From contig JANXVH010000055.1 in assembly GCA_025351765.1 (NCBI GenBank), forward strand, positions 1-64,000: a stretch of 64,000 nucleotides of DNA, given 5' to 3'. Positions 9,079 to 17,689 of this stretch are shown one piece after another. The translations under genes and the position numbers were made by a program. The DNA comes from Pedobacter sp. (GTDB lineage Bacteria > Bacteroidota > Bacteroidia > Sphingobacteriales > Sphingobacteriaceae). The notes beneath the pieces were generated by a model. It searched no databases. It had not been told where the DNA came from and was given only the letters and a program-made list of their open reading frames with translations. Every line of letters starts with the position of its first letter. The stretch's first letter is position 1.

Positions 9079-9900
9079 ATGAAAAATCAGTCTATAGGCA
9101 TATTTGATTCAGGGTACGGTGGTTTAACCGTATTCAAGTCTATATCGGAAAAGCTACCTGATTATAATTACATCTACATGGGCGATAATGCCCGTTCACC
9201 TTATGGCGACCATTCTTTTGAAACTGTCTATGAGTATACCCTAGAGTGCGTAGAATGGTTGTTTTCTCAAGGATGCCCTCTAGTTATATTAGCTTGTAAT
9301 ACAGCATCGGCCAAAGCACTTAGATCGATACAACAAAAAGTTCTTCCAGTTAAGTTTCCTGAAAATAGGGTGCTTGGAGTTATCAGGCCTACCGCTGAGG
9401 TAATTGGCGATTACAGCGCCACAAAAGTAATAGGGGTAATGGGCACCAGGGGGACTGTTAACTCATCGTCTTATCTAATGGAGATTAGCAAATTCTTTCC
9501 TAACGTTGTAGTACACCAACAGAGCTGCCCTATGTGGGTTCCATTAGTGGAGAACAATGAGCACCTCAATTCTGGAGCTGATTATTTCATTGAAAAATAT
9601 ATAGCCAGCCTGCTCTCAAAAAATAAGATGATAGATACCATATTACTGGCTTGTACGCACTACCCGTTGTTGGCGCCAAAGATAGAATTGGTGCTACCTC
9701 CAAATGTGAAGCTGGTTGGGCAAGGTGACATTGTGGCAAGTAGCCTGGCTCATTACTTAGAGAACCATCCGGAAATGAAACAGAAGCTCGGGATCGACGG
9801 TAAAAGAAGCTTTTTTACTACTGGTGAATCTGAAATATTTAATGAGCACGCCTCTTTATTTTTCCATGCGGTGGTCAAATCAGAGCATGTTGATCTGTGA
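9079..9900 (+). CDS. murI: Glutamate racemase
   Basis: A 273-residue cofactor-independent racemase that supplies D-glutamate for peptidoglycan stem peptides. It begins at ATG 9079 (MKNQSIGIFDSGYGG); the track's start at 9046 lies within the terminator stem and is rejected. The family signature is clear: IFDSGYGGLTV with the catalytic Asp region, ACNTASAKAL with the first catalytic Cys, and LLACTHYPLL with the second Cys/His. The length is normal. It is the last gene of the envelope block but is transcriptionally set apart by the upstream terminator. Confidence 0.96.
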   Translation: MKNQSIGIFDSGYGGLTVFKSISEKLPDYNYIYMGDNARSPYGDHSFETVYEYTLECVEWLFSQGCPLVILACNTASAKALRSIQQKVLPVKFPENRVLGVIRPTAEVIGDYSATKVIGVMGTRGTVNSSSYLMEISKFFPNVVVHQQSCPMWVPLVENNEHLNSGADYFIEKYIASLLSKNKMIDTILLACTHYPLLAPKIELVLPPNVKLVGQGDIVASSLAHYLENHPEMKQKLGIDGKRSFFTTGESEIFNEHASLFFHAVVKSEHVDL

Positions 9901-9965
9901 GACTAAGATGACTATAATCTGAATTTAGATTGCATTTCTTTCTAGGTTCTAAAGGTTATTAACTC

Positions 9966-9973
9966 TAAATTTG
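9966..9973 (+). promoter_or_regulatory. Candidate -7 element of the purF promoter
   Basis: TAAATTTG matches the Bacteroidota -7 consensus TAnnTTTG and lies 20 nt before the purF ATG. A clear TTTG-type -33 box is not visible at the expected distance, so this is tentative. Confidence 0.4.
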
Positions 9974-9992
9974 CGGCTCAAATAAGACACTA

Positions 9993-11894
9993 ATGAGTGA
10001 TTCGATTAAACACGAATGCGGGATAGCTTTTATCAGGCTTCTGAAACCCCTCTCGTATTACCAGGAAAAGTACGGTACTGCACTTTACGGACTCAATAAG
10101 CTTTATCTTTTAATGGAAAAACAGCATAACCGCGGTCAGGATGGCGCAGGTATTGCTACCATTAAACTGAATATGAAACCTGGGCACCGCTACATTAGCA
10201 GGTACAGGTCTATGGCTCAGAATGCTGTTGCAGACATCTTTGGATATGTACAGAGCAAGTTTGTAGGTATTCAGAATGAAACACCAGAACTGATGCAGGA
10301 TGCCGAATGGCTAAAAGCAAATGTGAGTTTTATTGGAGAGGTGTTGTTAGGCCACCTTAGATACGGTACACATGGACAGAACAGCATTGAGAACTGTCAC
10401 CCATTTCTACGCCAGAATAACTGGATGACCAGGAATCTGGTAATTGCTGGTAACTTCAATATGACCAATGTTGATGAGTTGTTAGAGCAATTGTACGAAT
10501 TGGGGCAGCATCCTAAGGAGCAGGCAGATACAGTAACTGTTTTAGAGAAAATAGGTCACTTTCTGGATGATGAGAACCAAACCTTATTTGATGAATACAA
10601 AAAAGAGGGACTGGATAATGTGGATATCACCCATAAAATATCTGATAACCTTGACATCGCAAAAATACTGAAACGTTCTGCCAAGAACTGGGATGGAGGC
10701 TATGCGATATCTGGAATAGTTGGTAATGGCGATGCCTTTGTATTAAGAGACCCTTCTGGTATCAGGCCGGCGTTTTATTACCAGGACGATGAAATTGTAG
10801 TGGCTGCTTCAGAACGGCCGGCAATTCAGACTGCATTTAATATTCCGTTTAAAGATGTTAAAGAAATACAACCCGGTCATGCGTTGATTGTTAAGAAAGA
10901 TGGAACAGTTAGTCAGGAAATATTCAGGGATCCCGAAGAGAAAAGAGCTTGTTCATTTGAGCGCATCTATTTCTCCAGAGGTAGTGATGCTGAGATTTAC
11001 CGGGAGCGTAAGCATCTTGGAGCACTATTGTGCGATCAGATCCTTGAGGCGGTAAATTCAAACCTTAAGAATACGGTATTTTCATTTATTCCAAATACTG
11101 CAGAAGTATCATTTTATGGAATGGTTGAAGGTCTTCACAGTTACATTAGAAATGTACAAAAGGATACACTGCTTCACCGAAAGGAGACATTAACAGACGA
11201 GCAGTTGGATGAGTTGTTGTCTATGAATCCAAGAGTGGAGAAACTGGCCATCAAAGATGTTAAGCTTAGGACTTTCATTACCCAGGATGCCGATAGGCAA
11301 GATATGGTAGCACATGTTTATGATACTACCTATGGAGTAATTAAAAATCATACAGATACGCTAGTTGCAGTTGATGATTCTATTGTAAGAGGTACTACGC
11401 TTAAACAAAGTATTATCAAGATCATTGATAGGCTTCATCCTAAGAAAATCATTATTGTATCTTCTGCCCCACAGATCCGTTATCCAGATTGTTATGGTAT
11501 TGATATGTCTAAAATGGGTCAATTTGTTGCCTTTGAAGCTGCTATACAACTTTTAAAGGCTAACGGAATGGAACACATCATAGAAGAAGTTTATCAAAAA
11601 TGTAAAGCTTCTTTGCTACTGCCTAAAGAAGAGATTGTAAATCATGTAAAAGATATCTACAGGCCGTTTAAACAACAGGAAATATCAGATCAGATTACTA
11701 AAATTATTACTCCGGAAAATATCAATGCGGAAGTGAAAGTGATTTACCAGACACTTGATAACCTACATGTAGCTTGCCCTAACCATAGTGGAGACTGGTA
11801 CTTTTCTGGAAATTACCCAACACCTGGTGGAAATAAAGTGGTTAATAAAGCCTTTGTAAACTGGAAAGAAGGAAATAACCAAAGAGCTTATTAA
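9993..11894 (+). CDS. purF: Amidophosphoribosyltransferase (long Bacteroidota form)
   Basis: A 633-residue enzyme for the first committed step of purine synthesis: PRPP plus glutamine to phosphoribosylamine. The class II glutaminase nucleophile is probably Cys9 (HECGIAFI), so eight N-terminal residues would have to be removed to free it. Further on are QHNRGQDGAG, LGHLRYGTHG and GNFNMTN of the glutaminase domain. The PRPP loop is VAVDDSIVRGTT. Ordinary PurF has about 470-510 residues; the excess is spread through an insertion before the PRPP loop and a long C-terminus. Long forms occur in Bacteroidota. It is monocistronic and convergent with the LysE gene. Confidence 0.9.
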   Translation: MSDSIKHECGIAFIRLLKPLSYYQEKYGTALYGLNKLYLLMEKQHNRGQDGAGIATIKLNMKPGHRYISRYRSMAQNAVADIFGYVQSKFVGIQNETPELMQDAEWLKANVSFIGEVLLGHLRYGTHGQNSIENCHPFLRQNNWMTRNLVIAGNFNMTNVDELLEQLYELGQHPKEQADTVTVLEKIGHFLDDENQTLFDEYKKEGLDNVDITHKISDNLDIAKILKRSAKNWDGGYAISGIVGNGDAFVLRDPSGIRPAFYYQDDEIVVAASERPAIQTAFNIPFKDVKEIQPGHALIVKKDGTVSQEIFRDPEEKRACSFERIYFSRGSDAEIYRERKHLGALLCDQILEAVNSNLKNTVFSFIPNTAEVSFYGMVEGLHSYIRNVQKDTLLHRKETLTDEQLDELLSMNPRVEKLAIKDVKLRTFITQDADRQDMVAHVYDTTYGVIKNHTDTLVAVDDSIVRGTTLKQSIIKIIDRLHPKKIIIVSSAPQIRYPDCYGIDMSKMGQFVAFEAAIQLLKANGMEHIIEEVYQKCKASLLLPKEEIVNHVKDIYRPFKQQEISDQITKIITPENINAEVKVIYQTLDNLHVACPNHSGDWYFSGNYPTPGGNKVVNKAFVNWKEGNNQRAY

Positions 11895-11900
11895 AAAGAA

Positions 11901-12527
11901 TTAGTGGTAGTATTTTAATATTACCTGTACAAATAGCCGGATAGCAAAGATCAAGATCACTGCTCCGGCTATTTTATTTAGCGCCTGTATGTTTTTTTCT
12001 TTGATTTTGTCTCTGAGCTTAGCAGCGTAATAGGTTTTAACACAATCTACCGATAGCTGGGTTGTCATGGCAACTGCAAAAAACACCACCTTCTCGGCCA
12101 TATCGTAATGAAGCTGTACCGAAATAATTCCGCCAACCATGATCCAAAACATGAGCGTAGAAGGAGAGAGCAGGCACATTAAAAATCCCTTCAATATATA
12201 TCCACGTTTGCGGATTTTAATGGTGTGCGCCATCTCGTAGTTTACTTTTACTTTGTGGAATAAATAGTAAATACCAATACCAAATAGAAACAAGCCTCCG
12301 ATAATGCCTATATATTGATTGTACTCAGAATTATAATCAACAAACTGAGAGCTAAATATGGTTAAGGAAATAAATATTATATCGCTGAAGATTACTCCAA
12401 TAGCTAGAGCGAACCCTGCTTTGAAGCCTGATTCAATACTGGTTTTGATCATAGAAAAAAAGACAGGGCCCGTCAAAAACGAAAATAAAACCCCTGCACC
12501 TATTCCTTGTAATATTGCTTCAAACAT
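11901..12527 (-). CDS. LysE family translocator
   Basis: A 208-residue inner-membrane protein with about six hydrophobic segments and the LysE/RhtB opening (LQGIGAGVLFSFLTGPVFFSMI, quoted in part as FLTGPVFFSMI), plus LLSPSTLMFWIMVGG in the middle. The family exports amino acids and related metabolites; the substrate here is unknown. It is convergent with purF (6 nt apart) and has a long 487-nt region at its 5' side shared divergently with the sugar transporter. Confidence 0.85.
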   Translation of the reverse strand: MFEAILQGIGAGVLFSFLTGPVFFSMIKTSIESGFKAGFALAIGVIFSDIIFISLTIFSSQFVDYNSEYNQYIGIIGGLFLFGIGIYYLFHKVKVNYEMAHTIKIRKRGYILKGFLMCLLSPSTLMFWIMVGGIISVQLHYDMAEKVVFFAVAMTTQLSVDCVKTYYAAKLRDKIKEKNIQALNKIAGAVILIFAIRLFVQVILKYYH

Positions 12528-12762
12528 TCAGTTCAACAGATATAATATGCTAATATGCAATTTTAAACATAAACAGTGATATTTTAACACCAGTTCAAGC
12601 GAGATTTCGAAGTGTAAATAAAAAGGACTATGCTAGTCAACTACTTAAAAATCCAAATTTTAAAAATACGTCAAAGAACTTTTTCACATGCAATCACCGC
12701 TTGCTAACCTCGCGTTGTGTACCACAAATTTACCGAAATGCGGTGTGCTAAAAAAGGTCATA

Positions 12763-12829
12763 TGACCTAAGTTGGTACATCAAATGACCGTTTTTAGTAC
12801 GCCATTTGACCGAAAAATGGTACAAGCGG
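12763..12829. repeat. Three 22-bp iterons upstream of the sugar MFS gene
   Basis: TGACC occurs at 12763, 12785 and 12807, exactly 22 bp apart, each followed 12-13 nt later by GTAC (12775, 12797, 12820). The unit is TGACC-N7/8-GTAC-N6. The first copy overlaps a perfect 14-bp palindrome. Two helical turns between copies suggests sites for a regulator on one DNA face. Confidence 0.6.
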
Positions 12830-12943
12830 AACATATTAGGGGCTTCGATACAAAGACTATACTTGTACATAAAAAGGTGCCTGATTAGTGTAGCAATATG
12901 GGCTAAATATGGTATTTGTATGGTCTATGTGTAAAGCGTGCTC

Positions 12944-12974
12944 TTTGTACATATTGTACTTCCGTGTACAGTTT
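12944..12974 (+). promoter_or_regulatory. Candidate promoter of the sugar MFS gene
   Basis: TTTG at 12944-12947, a 19-nt spacer, then TACAGTTT, a two-mismatch version of TAnnTTTG. The spacer contains repeated TGTAC motifs. A weak match, ~40 nt before the ATG. Confidence 0.3.
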
Positions 12975-13014
12975 TTTTTATTTATGTTTAACACATTAAA
13001 AACTAAATTAAAAT

Positions 13015-14448
13015 ATGAGTTCAGAACAGACACAAACCAAGTGGGCACAATTCATCCCGTTAGTCACGGTATTCTTTTTTTGGGGCTTTGTTGCCGCAAG
13101 TAATGATATCTTAATACCTGTCTTTAAGCAAGCATTTAACCTTTCTCAAAGTCAAAGTCAATGGGTTTCATTGGCATTTTATATTGCTTACACTGTTGGC
13201 TCAATAATATATACAGGTATCTCTGTTCTGATCAAGCAAGATTTGGTTAATAAGATTGGTTACAAGAATGGCCTTGCTCTTGGATTAGTCATATCTGCAA
13301 TCGGTACCCTATTGTTTTATCCTGCTGCTAACCTGGGATCATTCCCACTGATGTTGTCAGGTCTGTTTATAGTAGCGCTGGGCTTTTCATTGCAGCAAAC
13401 CGTTGCAAATCCTCTTGCTATTGCATTAGGCCCCATTTCTACAGGTTCTCAGCGACTAACATTAGCCGGGGGAGTTAATAACTTCGGTACAACCATCGGG
13501 CCGCTTATCGTGAGTTTCGCTATTTTCGGATCCAGCACGAATGCTGTCAGCAGCATCAGTATTGAAAGTGTTAAAATACCATATTTGATTCTTGGAGCTG
13601 CATTTATTGTTGTTGCTATATTTCTAAAGTTTTCTTCATTGCCAGACAGGCCCGCATTGGTAGAGGGAACTGTTGAGGATTCTTCAATGAAAAGTTCAGC
13701 CTTGCGTTATCCCCAGTTGGTTATGGGTATGTTTGCCATTTTTGTATATGTTGGAGTTGAAGTTTCTACAGCTAGTAACTTACCTGCATATATGGAAAAG
13801 GATTTAGGTTTTGCCTTAAAAGATATTGCCCCATATATTTCTTTGTATTGGGCGAGTATGATGATAGGAAGGTGGACCGGAGCTGTTGAAGCTTTTACAG
13901 ACAAAATCAACATACAAAAAATCTTAAGATTTATTGCTCCTTACCTTGCTTTCGGAATATTCCTTGCTGTAAACGCAATAGCAAAACATGACCTGGCTCC
14001 TTTTTACGTTTATGCAGTAATTATCCTATTATTAATCATTGCTGATGCAGCGAGTAAAGGAAACCCGGCGAGGATGCTATTGATTTTTTCGTTGGTTGGC
14101 ATAGCTGCCCTTATAATTGGGATGTCAACTACCGGTATGGTGAGCGTATATGCCTTTACTAGTGTTGGTTTGTTTTGCAGCACATTATGGCCATGTATCT
14201 TTACCTTGGCAGTAAGCGGATTAGGTAAAAATACCAGTCAGGGAAGTAGCTTCCTAATCATGATGATTATGGGTGGCGGTATCATAAGTTGGATACAAGG
14301 ATATGTTTCTGAGTTCACGGGAATTCAATATAGCTATGTAGTAGGAATTATCTGTTTTGCTTACCTCGCATTTTATGCCTGGAAAGTTAGCGGTATATTG
14401 AGAAGCCAAGGCATTTCTTTCGATAGAAAGCTTTCTGGCGGACATTAA
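13015..14448 (+). CDS. Sugar MFS transporter (FucP-like)
   Basis: A 477-residue inner-membrane permease with about 12 transmembrane helices. The opening FFFWGFVAASNDILIPVFK is the hallmark of the FucP/glucose-galactose symporter branch of the major facilitator superfamily, which imports L-fucose, glucose or galactose with protons. 'GFSLQQTVANPLAIALGP' and 'LAGGVNNFGTTIGPL' are also conserved in this branch. No sugar catabolic gene lies next to it, so the substrate is open. It has its own long regulatory region with iterons and ends at a strong terminator. Confidence 0.88.
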   Translation: MSSEQTQTKWAQFIPLVTVFFFWGFVAASNDILIPVFKQAFNLSQSQSQWVSLAFYIAYTVGSIIYTGISVLIKQDLVNKIGYKNGLALGLVISAIGTLLFYPAANLGSFPLMLSGLFIVALGFSLQQTVANPLAIALGPISTGSQRLTLAGGVNNFGTTIGPLIVSFAIFGSSTNAVSSISIESVKIPYLILGAAFIVVAIFLKFSSLPDRPALVEGTVEDSSMKSSALRYPQLVMGMFAIFVYVGVEVSTASNLPAYMEKDLGFALKDIAPYISLYWASMMIGRWTGAVEAFTDKINIQKILRFIAPYLAFGIFLAVNAIAKHDLAPFYVYAVIILLLIIADAASKGNPARMLLIFSLVGIAALIIGMSTTGMVSVYAFTSVGLFCSTLWPCIFTLAVSGLGKNTSQGSSFLIMMIMGGGIISWIQGYVSEFTGIQYSYVVGIICFAYLAFYAWKVSGILRSQGISFDRKLSGGH

Positions 14449-14459
14449 GATTTTTAATT

Positions 14460-14467
14460 TATTTTTG
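14460..14467 (+). promoter_or_regulatory. Candidate -7 element for the dCMP deaminase gene
   Basis: TATTTTTG is an exact TAnnTTTG match. A start site 5-8 nt downstream would fall in the left arm of the terminator 14470-14498, so the new transcript could not form that hairpin completely. Confidence 0.35.
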
Positions 14468-14469
14468 CA

Positions 14470-14498
14470 GCCACAGGAAAGTATCCTGTGGCTTTTTT
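14470..14498 (+). terminator. Intrinsic terminator after the sugar MFS gene
   Basis: A perfect 9-bp stem (GCCACAGGA / TCCTGTGGC), loop AAGTA, then six T. The next ATG (14507) is 8 nt downstream of the T-run. Confidence 0.9.
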
Positions 14499-14506
14499 AG
14501 TATAAC

Positions 14507-14962
14507 ATGGCAAATAAACCAAGCTTTAATCACATATTCATGAACCTGGCATCAGATCTTGCGGCACGCTCACACTGCGTTCGTGCGCATGTAGGTGCTG
14601 TGTTGGCTAAAGATACCCGTATCATTTCAATTGGCTATAACGGACCGCCGGCTGGCACACATAACTGCGATGAGGAATGGCCCGATACCGGTTGCGACAG
14701 AGATTCGAAAGGGAGTTGTTCTCTTGCATTGCATGCGGAAGAAAACGCTATTCTGTACGCGGTCAAAAATGGGTCAAAGATTTCGGGGGCTACACTTTAT
14801 ACCACACTTTCTCCCTGTATCGCCTGTGCCAGGCTGATCTTGTCTTCAGGTATAAAAATTGTGCTATATAGGGATTCCTATGCAGAATACAAAGGCTTAC
14901 CTAGTGATGAAGGGGTTGATTTTTTGCAAAGGTTCGGTGTGGAGGTGATTAAATTTTCTTAA
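14507..14962 (+). CDS. dCMP/cytidine deaminase family protein (ComEB-like)
   Basis: A 151-residue zinc enzyme. HAEENAIL supplies the zinc His and catalytic Glu, and PCIACARLI supplies the two zinc Cys; the N-terminal [20 protein letters not shown] and the Cys/His-rich insertion ([18 protein letters not shown]) are typical of deoxycytidylate deaminases. The expected reaction is dCMP to dUMP, feeding thymidylate synthesis. It lies 8 nt upstream of guaA and is probably cotranscribed with it. Confidence 0.88.
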   Translation: MANKPSFNHIFMNLASDLAARSHCVRAHVGAVLAKDTRIISIGYNGPPAGTHNCDEEWPDTGCDRDSKGSCSLALHAEENAILYAVKNGSKISGATLYTTLSPCIACARLILSSGIKIVLYRDSYAEYKGLPSDEGVDFLQRFGVEVIKFS

Positions 14963-14970
14963 CTTTGGCC

Positions 14971-16500
14971 ATGCTAGAAAAAATCATTATTCTCGATTTT
15001 GGTTCTCAATATACACAATTAATTGCCCGGAGGGTGCGCGAGTTAAACGTTTATTGCGAAATACATCCCTTCAATAACATTCCTGAACTTACAGCAGACG
15101 TAAAAGGGATCATTTTTTCTGGAAGCCCTTTTTCTGTGCGTCAGGAAGATGCTCCACAAATAGATCTTGCAAAGTTTCATAATCATTACCCTGTACTAGC
15201 TGTATGTTATGGCGCTCAATATATTGCCCAGCATTTAGGTGGCGAGGTACAGCAATCCTCAACAAGAGAATATGGTCGTTCTAACCTAAACTTTGTTGCC
15301 GCAGAAAATAAATTATTTAAAAAAATTAATAAAGGATCTCAGGTTTGGATGTCTCACGGAGATACCATTACAGTAGTGCCAGAAAACTTTGAAATAATTG
15401 CAAGTACCGATAGTGTAAAGGTTGCTGCTTTCCAAATTATAGATTCTAATACATATGCTATACAGTTCCATCCAGAAGTAACACATAGCTCTGATGGAAA
15501 GCAGTTGCTGGAAAATTTTCTTGTCGATATCTGTGAATGCAAACAAGAGTGGACTGCAGATGCATTCGTTGAAACAACAATTGCAGCATTGCAAGAAAAA
15601 CTGGGTAACGATAAAGTTGTTCTAGCGCTTTCTGGCGGTGTAGATTCTTCAGTAGCTGCTATCTTATTGCATAAAGCGATTGGAAAGAACTTGCATTGCA
15701 TTTTTGTTGACAACGGACTACTTCGTAAAAATGAATACGAGGCTGTATTGGAGCAGTATAAACACCTTGGGCTGAACATTAAAGGCGTAGATGCTAAAGA
15801 TCGCTTTTTAAGTCAGCTGGCTGGATTAAAAGATCCTGAGTTAAAACGTAAAGCAATTGGGCGGGTATTTATAGAAGTATTTGATGATGAAGCGCATGAG
15901 GTAGAAGATGTAGTATGGCTTGCTCAGGGAACCATTTATCCTGACATAATTGAATCTGTTTCAGTTAAAGGACCATCAGCTACAATAAAATCTCATCATA
16001 ATGTAGGCGGATTGCCTGATTTCATGAAACTTAAAGTAGTTGAGCCTTTGAATACTTTGTTTAAAGATGAAGTAAGAAGGGTTGGGACATCTTTAGGTTT
16101 AGAACATTTCATTATTGGTCGACACCCTTTCCCTGGCCCGGGTTTGGCCATAAGGATTCTGGGCGAAGTGACTCCCGAAAAGGTAGCCATACTCCAAGAA
16201 GCGGATGCGATTTACATCGATAACTTAAAAGAAGCTGGTTTGTACGACCAAGTTTGGCAGGCGGGAGCTATATTCCTACCTGTTCAGTCCGTAGGTGTAA
16301 TGGGTGATGAACGTACCTATGAGAATGTAATATGCCTAAGGGCAGTAGAATCAGTAGATGGGATGACGGCAGATTGGTGTCACCTTCCATATCCTGTACT
16401 GGCAAAAATTTCGAATGAGATCATTAACAAAGTAAAGGGAATAAATCGCGTTGTATATGATATCAGCTCAAAACCACCGGCAACTATTGAATGGGAGTAA
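14971..16500 (+). CDS. guaA: GMP synthase (glutamine-hydrolysing)
   Basis: A 509-residue enzyme converting XMP to GMP. It starts at ATG 14971 ([16 protein letters not shown]), since 14965 is a TTG. The glutaminase has [11 protein letters not shown] with the nucleophile Cys and FHPEVTHS with the catalytic His; the ATP-pyrophosphatase has the P-loop [13 protein letters not shown]; the dimerisation domain has [16 protein letters not shown] near the C-terminus. Length and order are normal. Together with purF and the dCMP deaminase it makes this a nucleotide-metabolism stretch. Confidence 0.98.
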   Translation: MLEKIIILDFGSQYTQLIARRVRELNVYCEIHPFNNIPELTADVKGIIFSGSPFSVRQEDAPQIDLAKFHNHYPVLAVCYGAQYIAQHLGGEVQQSSTREYGRSNLNFVAAENKLFKKINKGSQVWMSHGDTITVVPENFEIIASTDSVKVAAFQIIDSNTYAIQFHPEVTHSSDGKQLLENFLVDICECKQEWTADAFVETTIAALQEKLGNDKVVLALSGGVDSSVAAILLHKAIGKNLHCIFVDNGLLRKNEYEAVLEQYKHLGLNIKGVDAKDRFLSQLAGLKDPELKRKAIGRVFIEVFDDEAHEVEDVVWLAQGTIYPDIIESVSVKGPSATIKSHHNVGGLPDFMKLKVVEPLNTLFKDEVRRVGTSLGLEHFIIGRHPFPGPGLAIRILGEVTPEKVAILQEADAIYIDNLKEAGLYDQVWQAGAIFLPVQSVGVMGDERTYENVICLRAVESVDGMTADWCHLPYPVLAKISNEIINKVKGINRVVYDISSKPPATIEWE

Positions 16501-17689
16501 GTATTGGCTCGCTGTTCTTCTTGGATTAATTTTAGCTGCTTGTTCTCCAAAGGTTGTAACCGTGGTTACCAAACCGAAGGAAACACCTAAGGCAGTGGAC
16601 AAAAAGCCTGAAAAACCGGCAGTTAAATTTACAGAGGCCGTTGTTTCCTTGTTATTGCCGTTTAAACTAAACAGCGTAAATTTAAAAATCGCAACAAAAG
16701 CTGAGGTTGAAAAATCTGCAATGGCAATTGATTTTTACCAGGGCTTCAAGTTGGGTATGGACTCGGCAGCTGCATCCGGATTAAATTTTAAACTTAAGGT
16801 ATATGACATCCGTGATAATAATTCACAAATAGAAGGATTAATGCAGAACGGTGGATTGCTATCTAGTAACCTTATTGTCGGGCCTATTTTTCCGGAAGGA
16901 TTAAAACACATCAGGGCATATTCAATAGCAAAAAACATAGCGATTGTTAGTCCACTTGCGGCCACTCATCCCAAGGAATTCAATAATCCTAATATGATTT
17001 CCATGATCAGTAATGTTGATTTACATGCTGAAAAAATAGAAGATTATATAGTAAAAAAATATACTCCTGAGCAGACTGTAGTGGTGCTGATCAATCCTGG
17101 AAATGCCGATGATGAAATGATGGCGTCTCCTTTGAGGAAGTTCTTCCAAGATCCCAAGAGGCCATTGTTTTTCCAGGAATTTGCGTCTGTATTTACTATG
17201 GAACTTAAATTGATCAAGAACAAAAAGTATGTTATCCTGCTCAGTTCTTCTAATAAAAAGTTTGTGATTTCAACGATTGATAAGCTGATTAAATTAAAAA
17301 ATGCAGGTCTTTCAATTGATTTGTATGGACATCCAGATTGGATTAAACAAAGCTATAGCATAGATAAGTTGCAGGCATTGAATACAGTTGTAAGCTCTTC
17401 CTATAAGATAGATTATTCCCGCAAAGAAGTCGCTCAGTTTATCAGAAAATATCGTTCTGTATTTCACTTTGAACCAAGTGAATATGCATTTAAAGGATTT
17501 GATTCAGGCTATTATTTTGGAAAATTATTGACCGATCATGGAAAGAATTATCAGCAGTTCCTAACAAAGGAAAAATATAAAGGCTTGCAAAATAATTTTG
17601 TATTTCAATACGATCCCAAACAGGGATATATCAATACAAGTGTAATGCTACTTAAATATCACAATTTTGCTTTAAATATTATTGAATGA
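16457..17689 (+). CDS. Lipoprotein with type 1 periplasmic-binding fold (LppC/LpoA-like)
   Basis: A lipoprotein of about 400 residues. The lipobox ILAAC gives a lipidated Cys. The start is uncertain: ATG 16457 overlaps guaA by 44 nt, while TTG 16487 gives a more typical 19-residue signal peptide. After a Lys/Pro-rich linker ([18 protein letters not shown]), residues ~65-400 follow the pattern of type 1 binding proteins: [17 protein letters not shown], '[15 protein letters not shown]' and [10 protein letters not shown]. The family includes amino-acid receptors and the LpoA activator of penicillin-binding proteins. No ABC transporter lies nearby, which leans to an LpoA-like or structural role, but that is an inference. 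Confidence 0.78.
   Translation: MISAQNHRQLLNGSKYWLAVLLGLILAACSPKVVTVVTKPKETPKAVDKKPEKPAVKFTEAVVSLLLPFKLNSVNLKIATKAEVEKSAMAIDFYQGFKLGMDSAAASGLNFKLKVYDIRDNNSQIEGLMQNGGLLSSNLIVGPIFPEGLKHIRAYSIAKNIAIVSPLAATHPKEFNNPNMISMISNVDLHAEKIEDYIVKKYTPEQTVVVLINPGNADDEMMASPLRKFFQDPKRPLFFQEFASVFTMELKLIKNKKYVILLSSSNKKFVISTIDKLIKLKNAGLSIDLYGHPDWIKQSYSIDKLQALNTVVSSSYKIDYSRKEVAQFIRKYRSVFHFEPSEYAFKGFDSGYYFGKLLTDHGKNYQQFLTKEKYKGLQNNFVFQYDPKQGYINTSVMLLKYHNFALNIIE

Larger units (their letters stand above)
12528..13014. other. Long divergent intergenic region (LysE / sugar transporter)
   Basis: 487 nt without a convincing gene; the short ORFs in the track here are unsupported. It carries promoters for both flanking genes, the 14-bp palindrome AGGTCATATGACCT (12755-12768), three 22-bp iterons listed separately, and several further GTAC motifs (12865, 12947, 12956, 12966) close to the transporter start. 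Confidence 0.7.

Noticed and set aside
12857-13103. Short ORFs on both strands across the sugar transporter promoter region
   Set aside because: They overlap the transporter start or the regulatory region, lack motifs, and are broken by the repeat structure.
14960-14967. TAACTTTG as a guaA promoter
   Set aside because: It matches TAnnTTTG but lies 3 nt before the ATG; the start site would fall on or after the start codon, and the gene is probably cotranscribed with the dCMP deaminase.
15354-15779. 141-residue minus-strand ORF inside guaA
   Set aside because: Antisense to a highly conserved enzyme with all motifs; Ser/Cys-rich shadow.
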